The notes: a model not told the origin generated them from the sequence alone. Positions 1 to 8,773 are shown, counted from the first letter of the stretch. The stretch: DNA of 9,653 nucleotides from Candidatus Gracilibacteria bacterium CG2_30_37_12 (GCA_001873165.1 MNYO01000103.1:1-9653), one strand, 5' to 3'. Made by a program: numbers and translations.

Positions 1-1
1 A

Positions 2-193
2 CAAAAAGAAAAAAATCATTTGGTATCCAGTATTCGTGTAGTAGTGGAAAATACTATCTGTGGAATGAAGCGATACAAAACAGCTTCTGATATTTTTAGG
101 TGAAGAAAATGACAGGATGATATCTATACATTCATGGCAGCGGGGCTCTGGAATTTTCATTTACAGTACAAAACGTTATTTGGAAATACATAG
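2..193 (+). CDS. IS5-like DDE transposase, C-terminal fragment (5' end outside window)
   Basis: This is the last 63 codons of a transposase, ending at TAG (191-193), with the N-terminus beyond the window edge. The segment SSIRVVVENTI, about residues 9-19 of the visible part, carries the third acidic residue (E16) of the DDE triad in the context typical of IS5/DDE_Tnp_4 enzymes (R-x-x-V-E-x-x-I, then a basic MKRYK). A C-terminal AAGLWNFHLQYK helix is usual for the family. Two in-frame TGA codons (101-103 and 110-112) interrupt it under the standard code. Read as glycine they give a smooth family-like stretch around FRGRKGQDD. The enzyme would cut and rejoin the ends of its own insertion sequence. 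No terminal inverted repeat can be defined from one end. The family call comes from remembered motifs, not a search. Confidence 0.72.
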
Positions 194-199
194 AAATAC

Positions 200-228
200 A
201 AAAAAGAAGAGAAAACCTCCTCTTTTTT
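200..228 (+). terminator. Rho-independent terminator after the transposase
   Basis: A 12-base stem (200-211 with 217-228) has one A/C mismatch and a 5-base loop. The 5' arm begins with six A and the 3' arm ends in six T, so the T tract is part of the stem. It starts seven bases after the transposase stop. The A/T symmetry means it could work in both directions. Confidence 0.7.
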
Positions 229-311
229 GTAAATATATTATTACGGGACAAGTCTAATATTATAAAAAACCTCTTATTTTTGGCGTACTTATTTTCTAAT
301 ACGCTTTTTGT

Positions 312-1223
312 ATGAAAAAAATCATATTTTCTTTTCTGTTTATACTTTGTCTTACAGGAACAACTCTTGCTTATACACCAAGTGAGAAAGATACCATAGT
401 TATTAATACTATAATAAGAAAGATTGAAAAAATAATAAGTGGAGGAACCTCAAGAGTAAGATTTATACATGCTCTTGAAACTTTCAAAGAAAAACAAGCA
501 AATAATGAGAGAATTTCATATCTTGTTGGTGCTGTGATTGAGCGTTTACAGACTATAGAGAATAGCCACACCTATACAGTAACTGAAGTAACGGATGGTG
601 ATACAATCAAAGTAACTCGTAATAATGAAACTAAAACCATACGCATTATTGGTATTGATACTCCAGAAAAATACCCAACTCAAACCGGATACGAAGAATG
701 TTATGGAAAAGAAGCGAGTGATTTTGCTACAAAAACTCTATCCGGACAGATTGTGATTATTGAAACAGATTCAACGCAAGATACGATTGATAAATATGGT
801 CGCATACTTGGTCATGTCTTTCTATCAGGAAGTGTTTATTATGAAGCTTTGGCGATACAGGAGGGGTATGGATTTCATTATATATACAAAACTCCAAGTA
901 AATATGATGACCAGCTAAAAATAGCTGAGGAAAAGGCAAAGAAAAATATAGTCTGAGTTTGGAAATATTGTGAAGGAAAAAGGAAACCTATTGAACAATC
1001 TGTAAGTGTGATAGCAACTGCAACTGGCGTACAAAACATTCCACTAATACCAAATAACATTATTATTCCTACTGTTTTGAATTCATTTTCTTGCTCGGTA
1101 AAAAAAACTTACTGCACAGAAATGAAATCGTGTGATGAGGCGAAATATTATCTCAATTCTTGCAATATTAGCAGACTCGATCAAGATGGGGATGGAATAC
1201 CTTGTGAGAGTTTATGCCAGTAA
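312..1223 (+). CDS. Secreted thermonuclease (SNase family) with C-terminal Excalibur domain
   Basis: A 303-aa exported nuclease predicted to cleave DNA/RNA phosphodiester bonds with calcium. Residues 1-20 form a signal peptide (MKK, hydrophobic core, TTLA cleavage site). Residues 21-84 are a helical region of unknown role. Residues 88-222 are the SNase fold with its key residues: D95/D97 in DGDT, R111, D116, T117 and E119 in RIIGIDTPE, and R164 in KYGRILG. Residues 266-303 are an Excalibur module with cysteines and a DQDGDGIPCE calcium-binding motif. Under the standard code the protein stops at TGA 954-956. Reading that codon as Gly215 restores the conserved G-x-W (GVW) end of the SNase domain and joins it to the Excalibur domain in the same frame. 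The ATG is the natural start of the signal peptide and has no Shine-Dalgarno sequence. Likely role: attack on extracellular nucleic acid for salvage. Confidence 0.9.
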
Positions 1224-1252
1224 ATAAAACTATAAATATTTTTGTATTTCAA

Positions 1253-1295
1253 AAAAATCCCCTAAAATCTCTCAACGAGACTTCAGGGGATTTTT
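1253..1295 (+). terminator. Rho-independent terminator after the thermonuclease gene
   Basis: An 11-base perfect outer stem (1253-1263, AAAAATCCCCT, with 1285-1295) encloses a small inner TCTC/GAGA hairpin (1268-1271 with 1277-1280). It ends in a T-rich run (1291-1300). It lies 30 bases after the TAA of the nuclease gene. Confidence 0.85.
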
Positions 1296-1296
1296 A

Positions 1297-1325
1297 TTTT
1301 GCTTTTTACTGAGATTAACTATACT
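1297..1325 (+). promoter_or_regulatory. Weak candidate promoter for the small protein-tatD-prepilin unit
   Basis: A TATACT hexamer (1320-1325) resembles a -10 box. A poor -35 candidate (TTTTGC, 1297-1302) lies 17 bases upstream. It sits directly after the terminator of the previous gene and 36 bases before the ATG at 1362, which is where a promoter would be expected. The -35 match is weak. Confidence 0.3.
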
Positions 1326-1361
1326 TCAGATAGTTCACTTCCCTATTCAAAATTCCCTCAT

Positions 1362-1734
1362 ATGTACCTCTCCGCTCAATACGACGCACATTCCTCCAAG
1401 CTCTCCGAGAAACTCACTTTTTACTCGGAAAAATACGAACTCACTCTCGCAGATTGGAGAGAACTCAGAGAGAAAAAAACTCCTCAAACTCATGGAATGG
1501 GAACACCTGCCAGAAAGTATTCCCTGCCAAGTTCTGGTCTACTGCGAAGGATTCGGAAAGGCAAAGATTATATTCTTCAATCATACATGGGTATTCCCCG
1601 AAGTCTGTTTCGATGAACCACTTCTGAACAAAGATTTGATCAAATGATCGCAGGAAAATGGAGGATTCTGGATAGAATTCTTTATCCCACTCGATAATTC
1701 TGGCATCAACCTCGACTTCACTTTCAGTATATAA
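1362..1734 (+). CDS. Unrecognised small protein, apparent frameshift at an A7 run
   Basis: I do not recognise this protein. The ATG at 1362 opens a frame reading MYLSAQYDAHSSKL and continuing to WRELREKK. At the seven A's at 1473-1479 the sensible frame moves by +1, continuing as LLKLMEWEHLPESIPC, then VYCEGFGKAKIIFFNH, and ending at TAA 1732-1734. One A fewer would give a single 123-aa protein. The second half contains a TGA (1645-1647), read as Gly in LIKGSQENGG. Codon choice (many CTC, TTC and GAA) matches the neighbours on both sides of the shift. The reading could be an assembly or sequencing error, transcriptional slippage, or a true pseudogene. It ends 18 bases before tatD and probably shares its transcript. 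A TTG at 1299 is an alternative start, but it overlaps the terminator's T-rich tail. Confidence 0.5.
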
Positions 1735-1752
1735 TTCTTCTCTTTTCCAAAT

Positions 1753-2559
1753 ATGCTCTTCGATACGCACACTCATTCCTATTTTCCCGAACTCGCCGAC
1801 CGACAGGACGAAATTATTGCGAATATGCGAGCAAATAATATTCGCTTTGCCACGCAAATCGGGTGCGATATTGAGACGAGTAAACAAGCTATAGAACTTG
1901 CGAAGCAGTATGACGAATACTATGCAACGGTCGGATATCACCCCGTTGAATGACAAACACTTTTACGAGAAAATATACCAGAAATAACGAGACAACTCGA
2001 AGAATTATTACAAGAAAATCGTGAATATATCGTCGCTATCGGAGAAATTGGATTCGATTATTATCACATCGATAAGGAAAATATCGATGAACAAAAAGAA
2101 ACGCAACGAGCTCTCTTCTTCGCCATGACCGAACTCGCTCTCAAATACAATCTTCCCGTTGTTATCCATACTCGGGAAGCTCGTGAAGATACCCTTCGAT
2201 ACATTCAAGAATCTGGTATTCGCAAAGCAATTATCCACTGTTTCTCGGAAGATTATGTATTTGCCGAGAAACTTATGAAATACTCCAATGAAATCGTTTT
2301 TAGTTTCTCAGGAATTGTGACCTACAAAAAATCTCTCGCTATACAAGAAGCCGCAAAACTTCTGCCACTCAGTAAGATCCTCATCGAAACCGATGCTCCA
2401 TTTCTCTCACCACAAGCGGTTCGCGGAACCATCAACGAACCCGCTAATGTTCGATATATGCTCGAAGCGATACAAAATCTCCGCCCAGAAAACAGCCTGG
2501 AAATAGAGAAAGTTATTTTTGAAAATAGTTTACGAACATACGATATAAAAGAAGTCTAA
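1753..2559 (+). CDS. tatD: TatD-family metal-dependent deoxyribonuclease
   Basis: A 268-aa protein of normal TatD length with a TIM-barrel metallohydrolase layout. Metal ligands and motifs appear in order: H6 and H8 in FDTHTH, E98 in IGEIGFDYY, H139 in VVIHTREA, H162 in IHCFSED and D214 in ETDAPFLSP. The family removes 3' nucleotides from DNA and is implicated in repair and DNA degradation. Under the standard code the gene is cut into two pieces by TGA at 1951-1953. Read as Gly67 it gives GYHPVEG and one continuous domain. The ATG is placed by the FDTHTH motif, which normally lies at the extreme N-terminus. There is no visible ribosome-binding site. It lies between a small unknown gene (18 bases upstream) and a prepilin-like gene (23 bases downstream), probably in one operon. 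Confidence 0.93.
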
Positions 2560-2582
2560 AAATAGTATATTTCTTGCACTTT

Positions 2583-3959
2583 ATGAATATCTCTCATCGT
2601 GGTTTTACTCTCATAGAACTCCTCCTCGGAGTCACTCTTTCAGCGATTCTAATGACCGGAATTGTCGTGTTTGTTTCGAGCTCGCTCGGATCCACTATGT
2701 CGACAAAAAATATGCTCGAGGAAGGAAATAAAAATACGAACTTTGAACAAAGCCTTATAGAAACGCTCGGAAATACGACGGGAAGTGGATTTTATATGAC
2801 GGGGGCAAATCTTGGTGGAGAGTATTCTACTGGGATTTTTCTCTCTACTGGTGGACCAAATCTCCCGATAACATTCCTCGGGCTCCGAACACAAACGGGA
2901 TACTGCGATAGTTATTCTGGAACGGCGAGCGAAACAGGAACAGTATTCAAGCTTTCGCTTCGTCAGTTTGTCATTCCCATTATACAAAATCCCATAGACT
3001 ATACTCTTTCTCTCACAGGAAATACTGTATATTCTGGAGCAACTCGCATAATAGGAACGGGATATCCTGGAAATACACTGACTGCTTCTGGAATCGATAC
3101 AGAGCTTTCTTCTCCAAGTGCTCTCGTACAATCGGGAATACATCTCTATATCGCCGATACGATGAACAATCGGGTACTTTCTTATAACACTATTTCTGGT
3201 GGAATCTCGAAACTCCTCGGTCGAGAAGATGGTATTTCCAAACCGACCAGTCTCTATTTTTCGGGGAATACTCTTCTCATCGCAAGCAGTGGAAATGGAA
3301 AAATATTCAGTCTGCAAGATGGAGAATGAAATAAAACGACCTTTTCGAGTCGTTTTCATATTCCGCAAAGTTTTCTAGCCGATACTATAGCCTTTACCGC
3401 TTCTGGTACATGGCCAACTTCAACAACCGATTTCATTTTCGATGGAATCACACAACATACAGCCGACGATATTATCACTCCAGGAACCTCTCTCCAATAT
3501 ACACTCTCTGGAGGAATACAATCTTTTTCAAAAAGTACCACTTATGCATTTACGGTGAATAATATAGTGCCACCAATTGTTGCTGGAAACTATATCGTGC
3601 AGATCAGTTTCTTCAGCGGAAGTACTTTGCAGCATTCTGACACTTTTCACTATTTTACGAAATGAGATAATTCTCTTGAAAGTAGTGCAGGGAATATCTT
3701 GAAAAGAATAGCCTCAGATTTGACCTATCCAAACAATATTATTGGACCACAAAGCTGGCAGGATACTATTAATTGGAATACGGTTCTCGGGCAAAATCCT
3801 CCTGGCGAAGAGATGTTTTCTTCTCTTCCTGTGCAAGATATTTCTTTTCAAAAAACAGGGAAAATTTTGACAGTGCGATATCATGAATATACGCACTATG
3901 ATTGCATTCTCGGGAAACACCAGATCAGAGAAAAAATCCAAAAAATACTCCTCAGGTAA
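2583..3959 (+). CDS. Type IV prepilin-like protein with NHL-type motifs
   Basis: A 458-aa protein. The N-terminus is a class III (type IV prepilin) signal: MNISHRG, cleavage between G7 and F8, then FTLIE with the conserved Glu at mature +5 and a hydrophobic helix to about residue 33. This implies processing by prepilin peptidase and assembly into, or association with, a pseudopilus or pilus. In the middle, IADTMNNRV (190-198) and IASSGNGKI (233-241) lie 43 residues apart, each after a Pro-Ser/Pro-Thr turn. That is the pattern of NHL beta-propeller blades. Only two are clear, fewer than a full propeller needs. TGA codons at 3327-3329 (Gly249) and 3663-3665 (Gly361) would split it into three under the standard code. 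A TTG at 2574 is possible, but the ATG puts the short basic leader in the right place. The ending, CILGKHQIREKIQKILLR, follows two A-runs, so the last residues are less certain. Confidence 0.82.
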
Positions 3960-4293
3960 AACTACCAGTAAATTAAAACAAAAATTTGTATTATCGTGTC
4001 TTTTCCATATAATACGCTCTCAAAAATAAAGAGACAAATACTGTTTTGTCTCAAAACATATTCATATTAATTGATAGCTTTTTAGTACTCTGGTGAGTTT
4101 TATAAGCTGTTCATTAGTTATCCATATTTTTCGTTTTTCATTCGAATCGACTTTTTTCTGTTGCCGAAAATATTCATTCCTCCGAGAAAGAAAAATATAC
4201 ATTCTAAAAAACTCTCTTGCAGGAGTTTCCTATTATAAGCAAGAACATGCTTTATATTTTATTTTTATTTAGTCATTAATTCATACATATTTT
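3960..4293 (+). other. 334-base intergenic region upstream of RNase J
   Basis: Very AT-rich, with no convincing gene in either direction. It holds one clear hairpin (4031-4052, listed separately). There is also a weak inverted repeat, AAGCA/TGCTT, around 4237-4252, next to a TATATT hexamer (4253-4258) that could be a -10 box, but I could not pair it with a good -35. No Shine-Dalgarno sequence precedes the ATG at 4294. It is most likely the promoter and leader of the RNase J gene. Confidence 0.45.
4031..4052. repeat. Hairpin (inverted repeat) in the RNase J upstream region
   Basis: A perfect 8-base stem, GAGACAAA (4031-4038) with TTTGTCTC (4045-4052), and a 6-base loop. On the plus strand it is preceded by an A-rich run and followed by AAAAC, so it is a poor terminator for the prepilin gene. 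On the minus strand it is followed by a T-rich tract, yet no minus-strand gene ends here. It could be a weak bidirectional terminator or a leader structure. Confidence 0.45.
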
Positions 4294-6312
4294 ATGCCAC
4301 ATACACTACCGCCTCAAGATGGAGATAATAAGCCACAAAGTGATCGTCCTGTTTCGTATTTCGACAAACGTCGAACTCATACACATTCTGGACACACAAA
4401 TACGAACTATAAGCCCTCTCATCATGAGAAATCAGGAGGACACAATACTGGTACCGATGCTCATAAACCACGACATTCTGGACATGGAGCATCTCCGAAG
4501 AAATTTTTCGGTTCTATGCGTCAAAATCAATCAGATGAGGGAATTCTTCCGGGATCTAGTTACCTCTTTCCAGGAAATAAACGCAATAAAAAATCTTTTC
4601 CTTTCAGTACTCCAAAACAAGCAATTCGAAAAAAAAGTAATTTCGTAGAACTTCGACCGAAACCAATCGAAAAAGATATACTTCGAATTATCCCTTTTGG
4701 TGGACTCGAACAAGTCGGTCTCAATTGTATGGGATTTGAATATGGAAATGAAATCATCATCATCGATATGGGACTCCAATTTCCTGATCAGTATCAACAC
4801 GGAGTTTCCAGCAGTATCCCTGATCTCACCTATGTACATGGGAAAAAAATTATAGCAGTTCTCATTACTCATGGACATATCGACCATATTGGAGCAATTC
4901 CATTTCTTATGCGACAAATCGGGAAAAATATTCCACTCTATGCCACTCCTATGGCATATGAGCTCATCAAGATGAAACAATCCGAGATCGATTATCAACT
5001 GACAAATATTCAAGAATATCACCGAAATAAATCTGTAGTGTTGAGTGAGAATTTTACCGTTACACCATTTACTGTTGATCATTCTATTCCTGATAGTGTC
5101 GGTCTCTGTATCGATACGCCAGTCGGACGATTTATACATACCGGAGACTGGAAATTTGATAAAACTCCCCTTCCACACCGCCCTTCTACGGACTATGCTC
5201 TCCTTGAGAATTTCGGAGATCGTGGAGTTCGAGCACTCTTATCAGATAGTACCAATGCGCATCTTTCAGGTTCTTCTATCTCTGAATCTGAAGTTGTCGG
5301 TTCTATCGATGATATTTTCGCTGGTGCGAAAGCGCGAGTTATTACTGCAACATTCTCCTCTATTATCGATCGTATCATCCTTATAATCGCAACGAGTGAG
5401 AAATTTGGACGAAAAGTCGTACTTCTCGGACGTGGGATGAATAACTATATGGATATCGCTCTCAAACTTGGATATGCTCGTCCACAACCAGGAACACTTA
5501 TAACTATGGCGGAAGCGGATAAACTTCCCGACGATCAAGTAACTATTTGTTGTACTGGTGCTCAAGGAGAACGATATGCTGCTCTTATGCGAATCGCCAC
5601 AGGAGAATCTTACGATACCACTCTTCGAACAACCGATACAGTAGTATTTAGTTCCTCGGTTATTCCAGGGAATGAACGATCGGTGCAAGGACTTTTCGAT
5701 ATCATCATGGCACAAGGACCTCGGATCTGTCAGTACAAGGAATCTCGAATACACGCTGGAGGACATGCTCAGGAAGAGGATACCAAGAAAATGATTTCAC
5801 TCATTCGTCCAGAAGTCTATGTTCCAATCTACGGATTTCCTTTCATGCTCCATGGAAATGCAAAAAATGCATACGATCTCGGATACGATGAAAATCATGT
5901 TCTTATTGGGAAAAATGGTCAAATCTTTGAGTTTACTAAAGATTCTTTCAAGCTTACTAATATGTATGCACCACATCGACTCGTAACAGTTGATGGAAAT
6001 ATGATTGGTTACAGTAAAGAAGATACACTTCATGACCGATTTCAGCTCTCGACAGGTGGGGCGATGGTAGTAAGTATTGCTAAAAAAGCAGGGGAATATC
6101 TCTATCAGTTCGACAATGTCGGGATCCCAAATATGTCAGAATTCCCCCATCTCGAGAAACGACTTATTCAAGTCCTCGATACTATTCTCCAGGGAGATAT
6201 ATCCAAATTTCGAGATATTGAAGCTCTCAAAAAATTCATCGCCAAGAAAATCGGAGATACCGTATTTGATGAGCTAGCAAAAGAACCACTCGTTATGGTA
6301 CTCGCACATTAA
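4294..6312 (+). CDS. rnj: Ribonuclease J (metallo-beta-lactamase/beta-CASP) with His-rich N-terminal extension
   Basis: A 672-aa protein, about 115 residues longer than a typical RNase J. Residues 1-70 are low-complexity, with ten histidines and HSGH twice; 70-125 are basic. The catalytic core starts near residue 130 (LRIIPFGGLEQVG). Visible metal and catalytic motifs are H193, H195, D197 and H198 in ITHGHIDHIG, H263 in VDHSIPDS, D285 in HTGDW, a DSTNA motif, and motif B H491 in HAGGH. At the motif C position, 22 residues further on, where RNase J has His in P-[IV]-H-G-E, this protein has Tyr513 (PIYGF). The C-terminal domain includes VDGNMIG and a helical end. RNase J performs 5'-3' exonucleolytic and endonucleolytic mRNA decay and rRNA maturation. 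No TGA codon is used. The ATG start has no Shine-Dalgarno sequence; a start at M75 cannot be excluded. Confidence 0.93.
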   Translation: MPHTLPPQDGDNKPQSDRPVSYFDKRRTHTHSGHTNTNYKPSHHEKSGGHNTGTDAHKPRHSGHGASPKKFFGSMRQNQSDEGILPGSSYLFPGNKRNKKSFPFSTPKQAIRKKSNFVELRPKPIEKDILRIIPFGGLEQVGLNCMGFEYGNEIIIIDMGLQFPDQYQHGVSSSIPDLTYVHGKKIIAVLITHGHIDHIGAIPFLMRQIGKNIPLYATPMAYELIKMKQSEIDYQLTNIQEYHRNKSVVLSENFTVTPFTVDHSIPDSVGLCIDTPVGRFIHTGDWKFDKTPLPHRPSTDYALLENFGDRGVRALLSDSTNAHLSGSSISESEVVGSIDDIFAGAKARVITATFSSIIDRIILIIATSEKFGRKVVLLGRGMNNYMDIALKLGYARPQPGTLITMAEADKLPDDQVTICCTGAQGERYAALMRIATGESYDTTLRTTDTVVFSSSVIPGNERSVQGLFDIIMAQGPRICQYKESRIHAGGHAQEEDTKKMISLIRPEVYVPIYGFPFMLHGNAKNAYDLGYDENHVLIGKNGQIFEFTKDSFKLTNMYAPHRLVTVDGNMIGYSKEDTLHDRFQLSTGGAMVVSIAKKAGEYLYQFDNVGIPNMSEFPHLEKRLIQVLDTILQGDISKFRDIEALKKFIAKKIGDTVFDELAKEPLVMVLAH

Positions 6313-6325
6313 TCACTTTCACATT

Positions 6326-6358
6326 AAAAAAGAGAAATCAATCTGATTTCTCTTTTTT
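6326..6358. terminator. Bidirectional Rho-independent terminator between rnj and atpC
   Basis: A perfect 14-base stem (6326-6339, AAAAAAGAGAAATC, with 6345-6358) and a 5-base loop. A-run and T-run symmetry makes it work on both strands. It starts 14 bases after the RNase J stop and lies 12 bases beyond the atpC stop on the other strand, so it serves both convergent genes. Confidence 0.9.
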
Positions 6359-6370
6359 AATATATGTATT

Positions 6371-6781
6371 CTACCCAATAGATAACTGTTCCTTGGCACT
6401 CTCTTTCAAAAATTGTTGTTCGAGTTCAACATAGGTTTCCATATCCATAGATTCTCCTCTATTCTTGTACTCTTCAAGAAGTTTCTGTGCTTCTTCTTTT
6501 TTTGCACGAATCGCATCGATATCAAGACTTGTTCCATCTTCCACCATATCGGCTGTGACAATTACATTCTCAGCCGTTATTTCAGCAACTCCACCACCGA
6601 TAGCATACGAAGTATCTTTACTGTCAGCTCGCACGATCAAAATCCCTGGAACGAGAGCAGTAATAAGTGGTTCATGATTGAGGAGAATAGTAATTTCTCC
6701 ATCCCGCGTCGGAATAGTCACCCACTCAATATCAGTGAATTCAAGAGCTTTTCGAGAAATGGAAACAAGTGTGAAGTGCAT
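6371..6781 (-). CDS. atpC: F-type ATP synthase epsilon subunit
   Basis: A 136-aa protein, normal epsilon length. The N-terminal beta-sandwich includes VTIPTRDGEITILLNHEP and PGILIV, matching the family pattern G-x-[IL]-x-[IL]-L-x-x-H-x-P-L. The C-terminal part (about residues 88-136) is a charged helical hairpin rich in Glu and Lys. Epsilon is part of the central stalk of F1, contacting gamma and beta, and restrains ATP hydrolysis. The ATG at 6779-6781 fits family length better than an in-frame start 15 codons upstream. The stop is TAG. It lies downstream of atpD in the same direction but is separated from it by 514 bases holding a small gene and two inverted repeats. In most bacteria the two are almost adjacent. 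Confidence 0.93.
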   Translation of the reverse strand: MHFTLVSISRKALEFTDIEWVTIPTRDGEITILLNHEPLITALVPGILIVRADSKDTSYAIGGGVAEITAENVIVTADMVEDGTSLDIDAIRAKKEEAQKLLEEYKNRGESMDMETYVELEQQFLKESAKEQLSIG

Positions 6782-6820
6782 AGTGATAGAGGAGATTATG
6801 AAATTAAAGAATAGGGATTT

Positions 6821-6851
6821 TGTCATCCCGACCGGAGTGGAGGGATCCCTT
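6821..6851 (+). repeat. Palindromic repeat, copy 1
   Basis: This 31-base element differs at four positions, all transitions, from an inverted copy at 7238-7268. It can fold with ATCCC (6825-6829) pairing GGGAT (6842-6846) around GACCGGAGTGGA, and a CC/GG pair inside. In the other copy the third stem pair is T-A instead of C-G, a compensatory change that keeps the stem. It lies 39 bases upstream of the atpC start codon. Confidence 0.85.
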
Positions 6852-6930
6852 TTCTGGGCATTATTGACTCTGTTGGTAATAGATTACATTGTTTTCTATT
6901 TATAAAATATTTCTCTGTTTATGGAAAGTG

Positions 6931-7185
6931 CTATTCTTCCTTATTTAAGGCTTCTACAACATCCTTTAATGCAGATTGATATCAATGCAGACAGCCACAA
7001 TTCCATCAGCTATAGAAATCATTATTTCCATTTTTTCCTTCTTCAATGGTTATAATAGCTTCGTTTCGGTCACACGATTTTTGATTCATAATCATCGTAA
7101 TTGATTCTTCTTTATGTATCTCTATAGCAAGTTCCATGGCTGTAACAATTGCACAAGCATTATTATATTTAGCTGTAGTTTCCAT
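6931..7185 (-). CDS. Hidden 84-aa Cys-containing protein between atpD and atpC
   Basis: This gene appears only when UGA is read as Gly. It runs from ATG 7185-7183 to TAG 6933-6931, 84 codons. It begins METTAKYNNACAIVTAMEL and ends in a helical ALKDVVEALNKEE. Two in-frame TGA codons (7008-7006, Gly60; 6984-6982, Gly68) sit in SGWNCGCLHGYQ, with Trp encoded by TGG directly after the first. Cysteines are C11, C43 (in KSCDRNEA), C63 and C65; the C-x-C could bind a metal or form disulfides, which is inference. There is no signal peptide or membrane segment. I recognise no family. Under code 25 the frame stays open for a while upstream of the ATG, so the start is not fixed by a stop. It is co-oriented with atpD and atpC and bracketed by inverted palindromic repeats, which suggests insertion between the ATP synthase genes. 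Confidence 0.68.
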
Positions 7186-7237
7186 GACTTGGTATTTAAG
7201 AGATATCTGATATTTTCACTCCAATTGGCTCGACCTA

Positions 7238-7268
7238 AAGAGATTCCTCCACTTCGGTCGGAATGACA
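7238..7268 (-). repeat. Palindromic repeat, copy 2 (inverted relative to copy 1)
   Basis: Read on the minus strand this is TGTCATTCCGACCGAAGTGG continuing to 7238, matching copy 1 (6821-6851) at 27 of 31 positions. It folds as ATTCC/GGAAT around GACCGAAGTGGA. It begins 27 bases after the atpD stop in the direction of transcription and lies 52 bases upstream of the hidden gene's ATG. Confidence 0.85.
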
Positions 7269-7295
7269 GACGTTTTACTTGCTCGCAATTATTCC

Positions 7296-8762
<1,467 letters not shown>

Positions 8763-8773
8763 TTAAAGAAAAG

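Noticed and set aside
1614..1953. TGA stops as evidence of pseudogenes in tatD and neighbouring genes
   Set aside because: The downstream sequence continues conserved domains in the same frame, and the same happens in most genes here, so recoding explains them better than decay.
2649..3368. A 239-codon minus-strand open frame opposite the prepilin gene
   Set aside because: The plus strand carries the prepilin signal and NHL motifs; the minus translation is Arg/Ser-rich and has no recognisable feature.
3908..3975. Alternative ends for the prepilin in the other two frames after the A-runs near 3930-3945
   Set aside because: The original frame stays open to a TAA and ends in a plausible KHQIREKIQKILLR. 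Nothing in the sequence requires a shift, though the A-runs leave some doubt.
6798..6905. A 35-codon plus-strand frame with a GGAG just before its ATG and a hydrophobic end (FWALLTLLVIDYIVFYL)
   Set aside because: It runs straight through palindromic repeat copy 1, opposes the ATP synthase transcript, and its SD-like GGAG is unlike every other start in the window. Most likely a chance product of the repeat.
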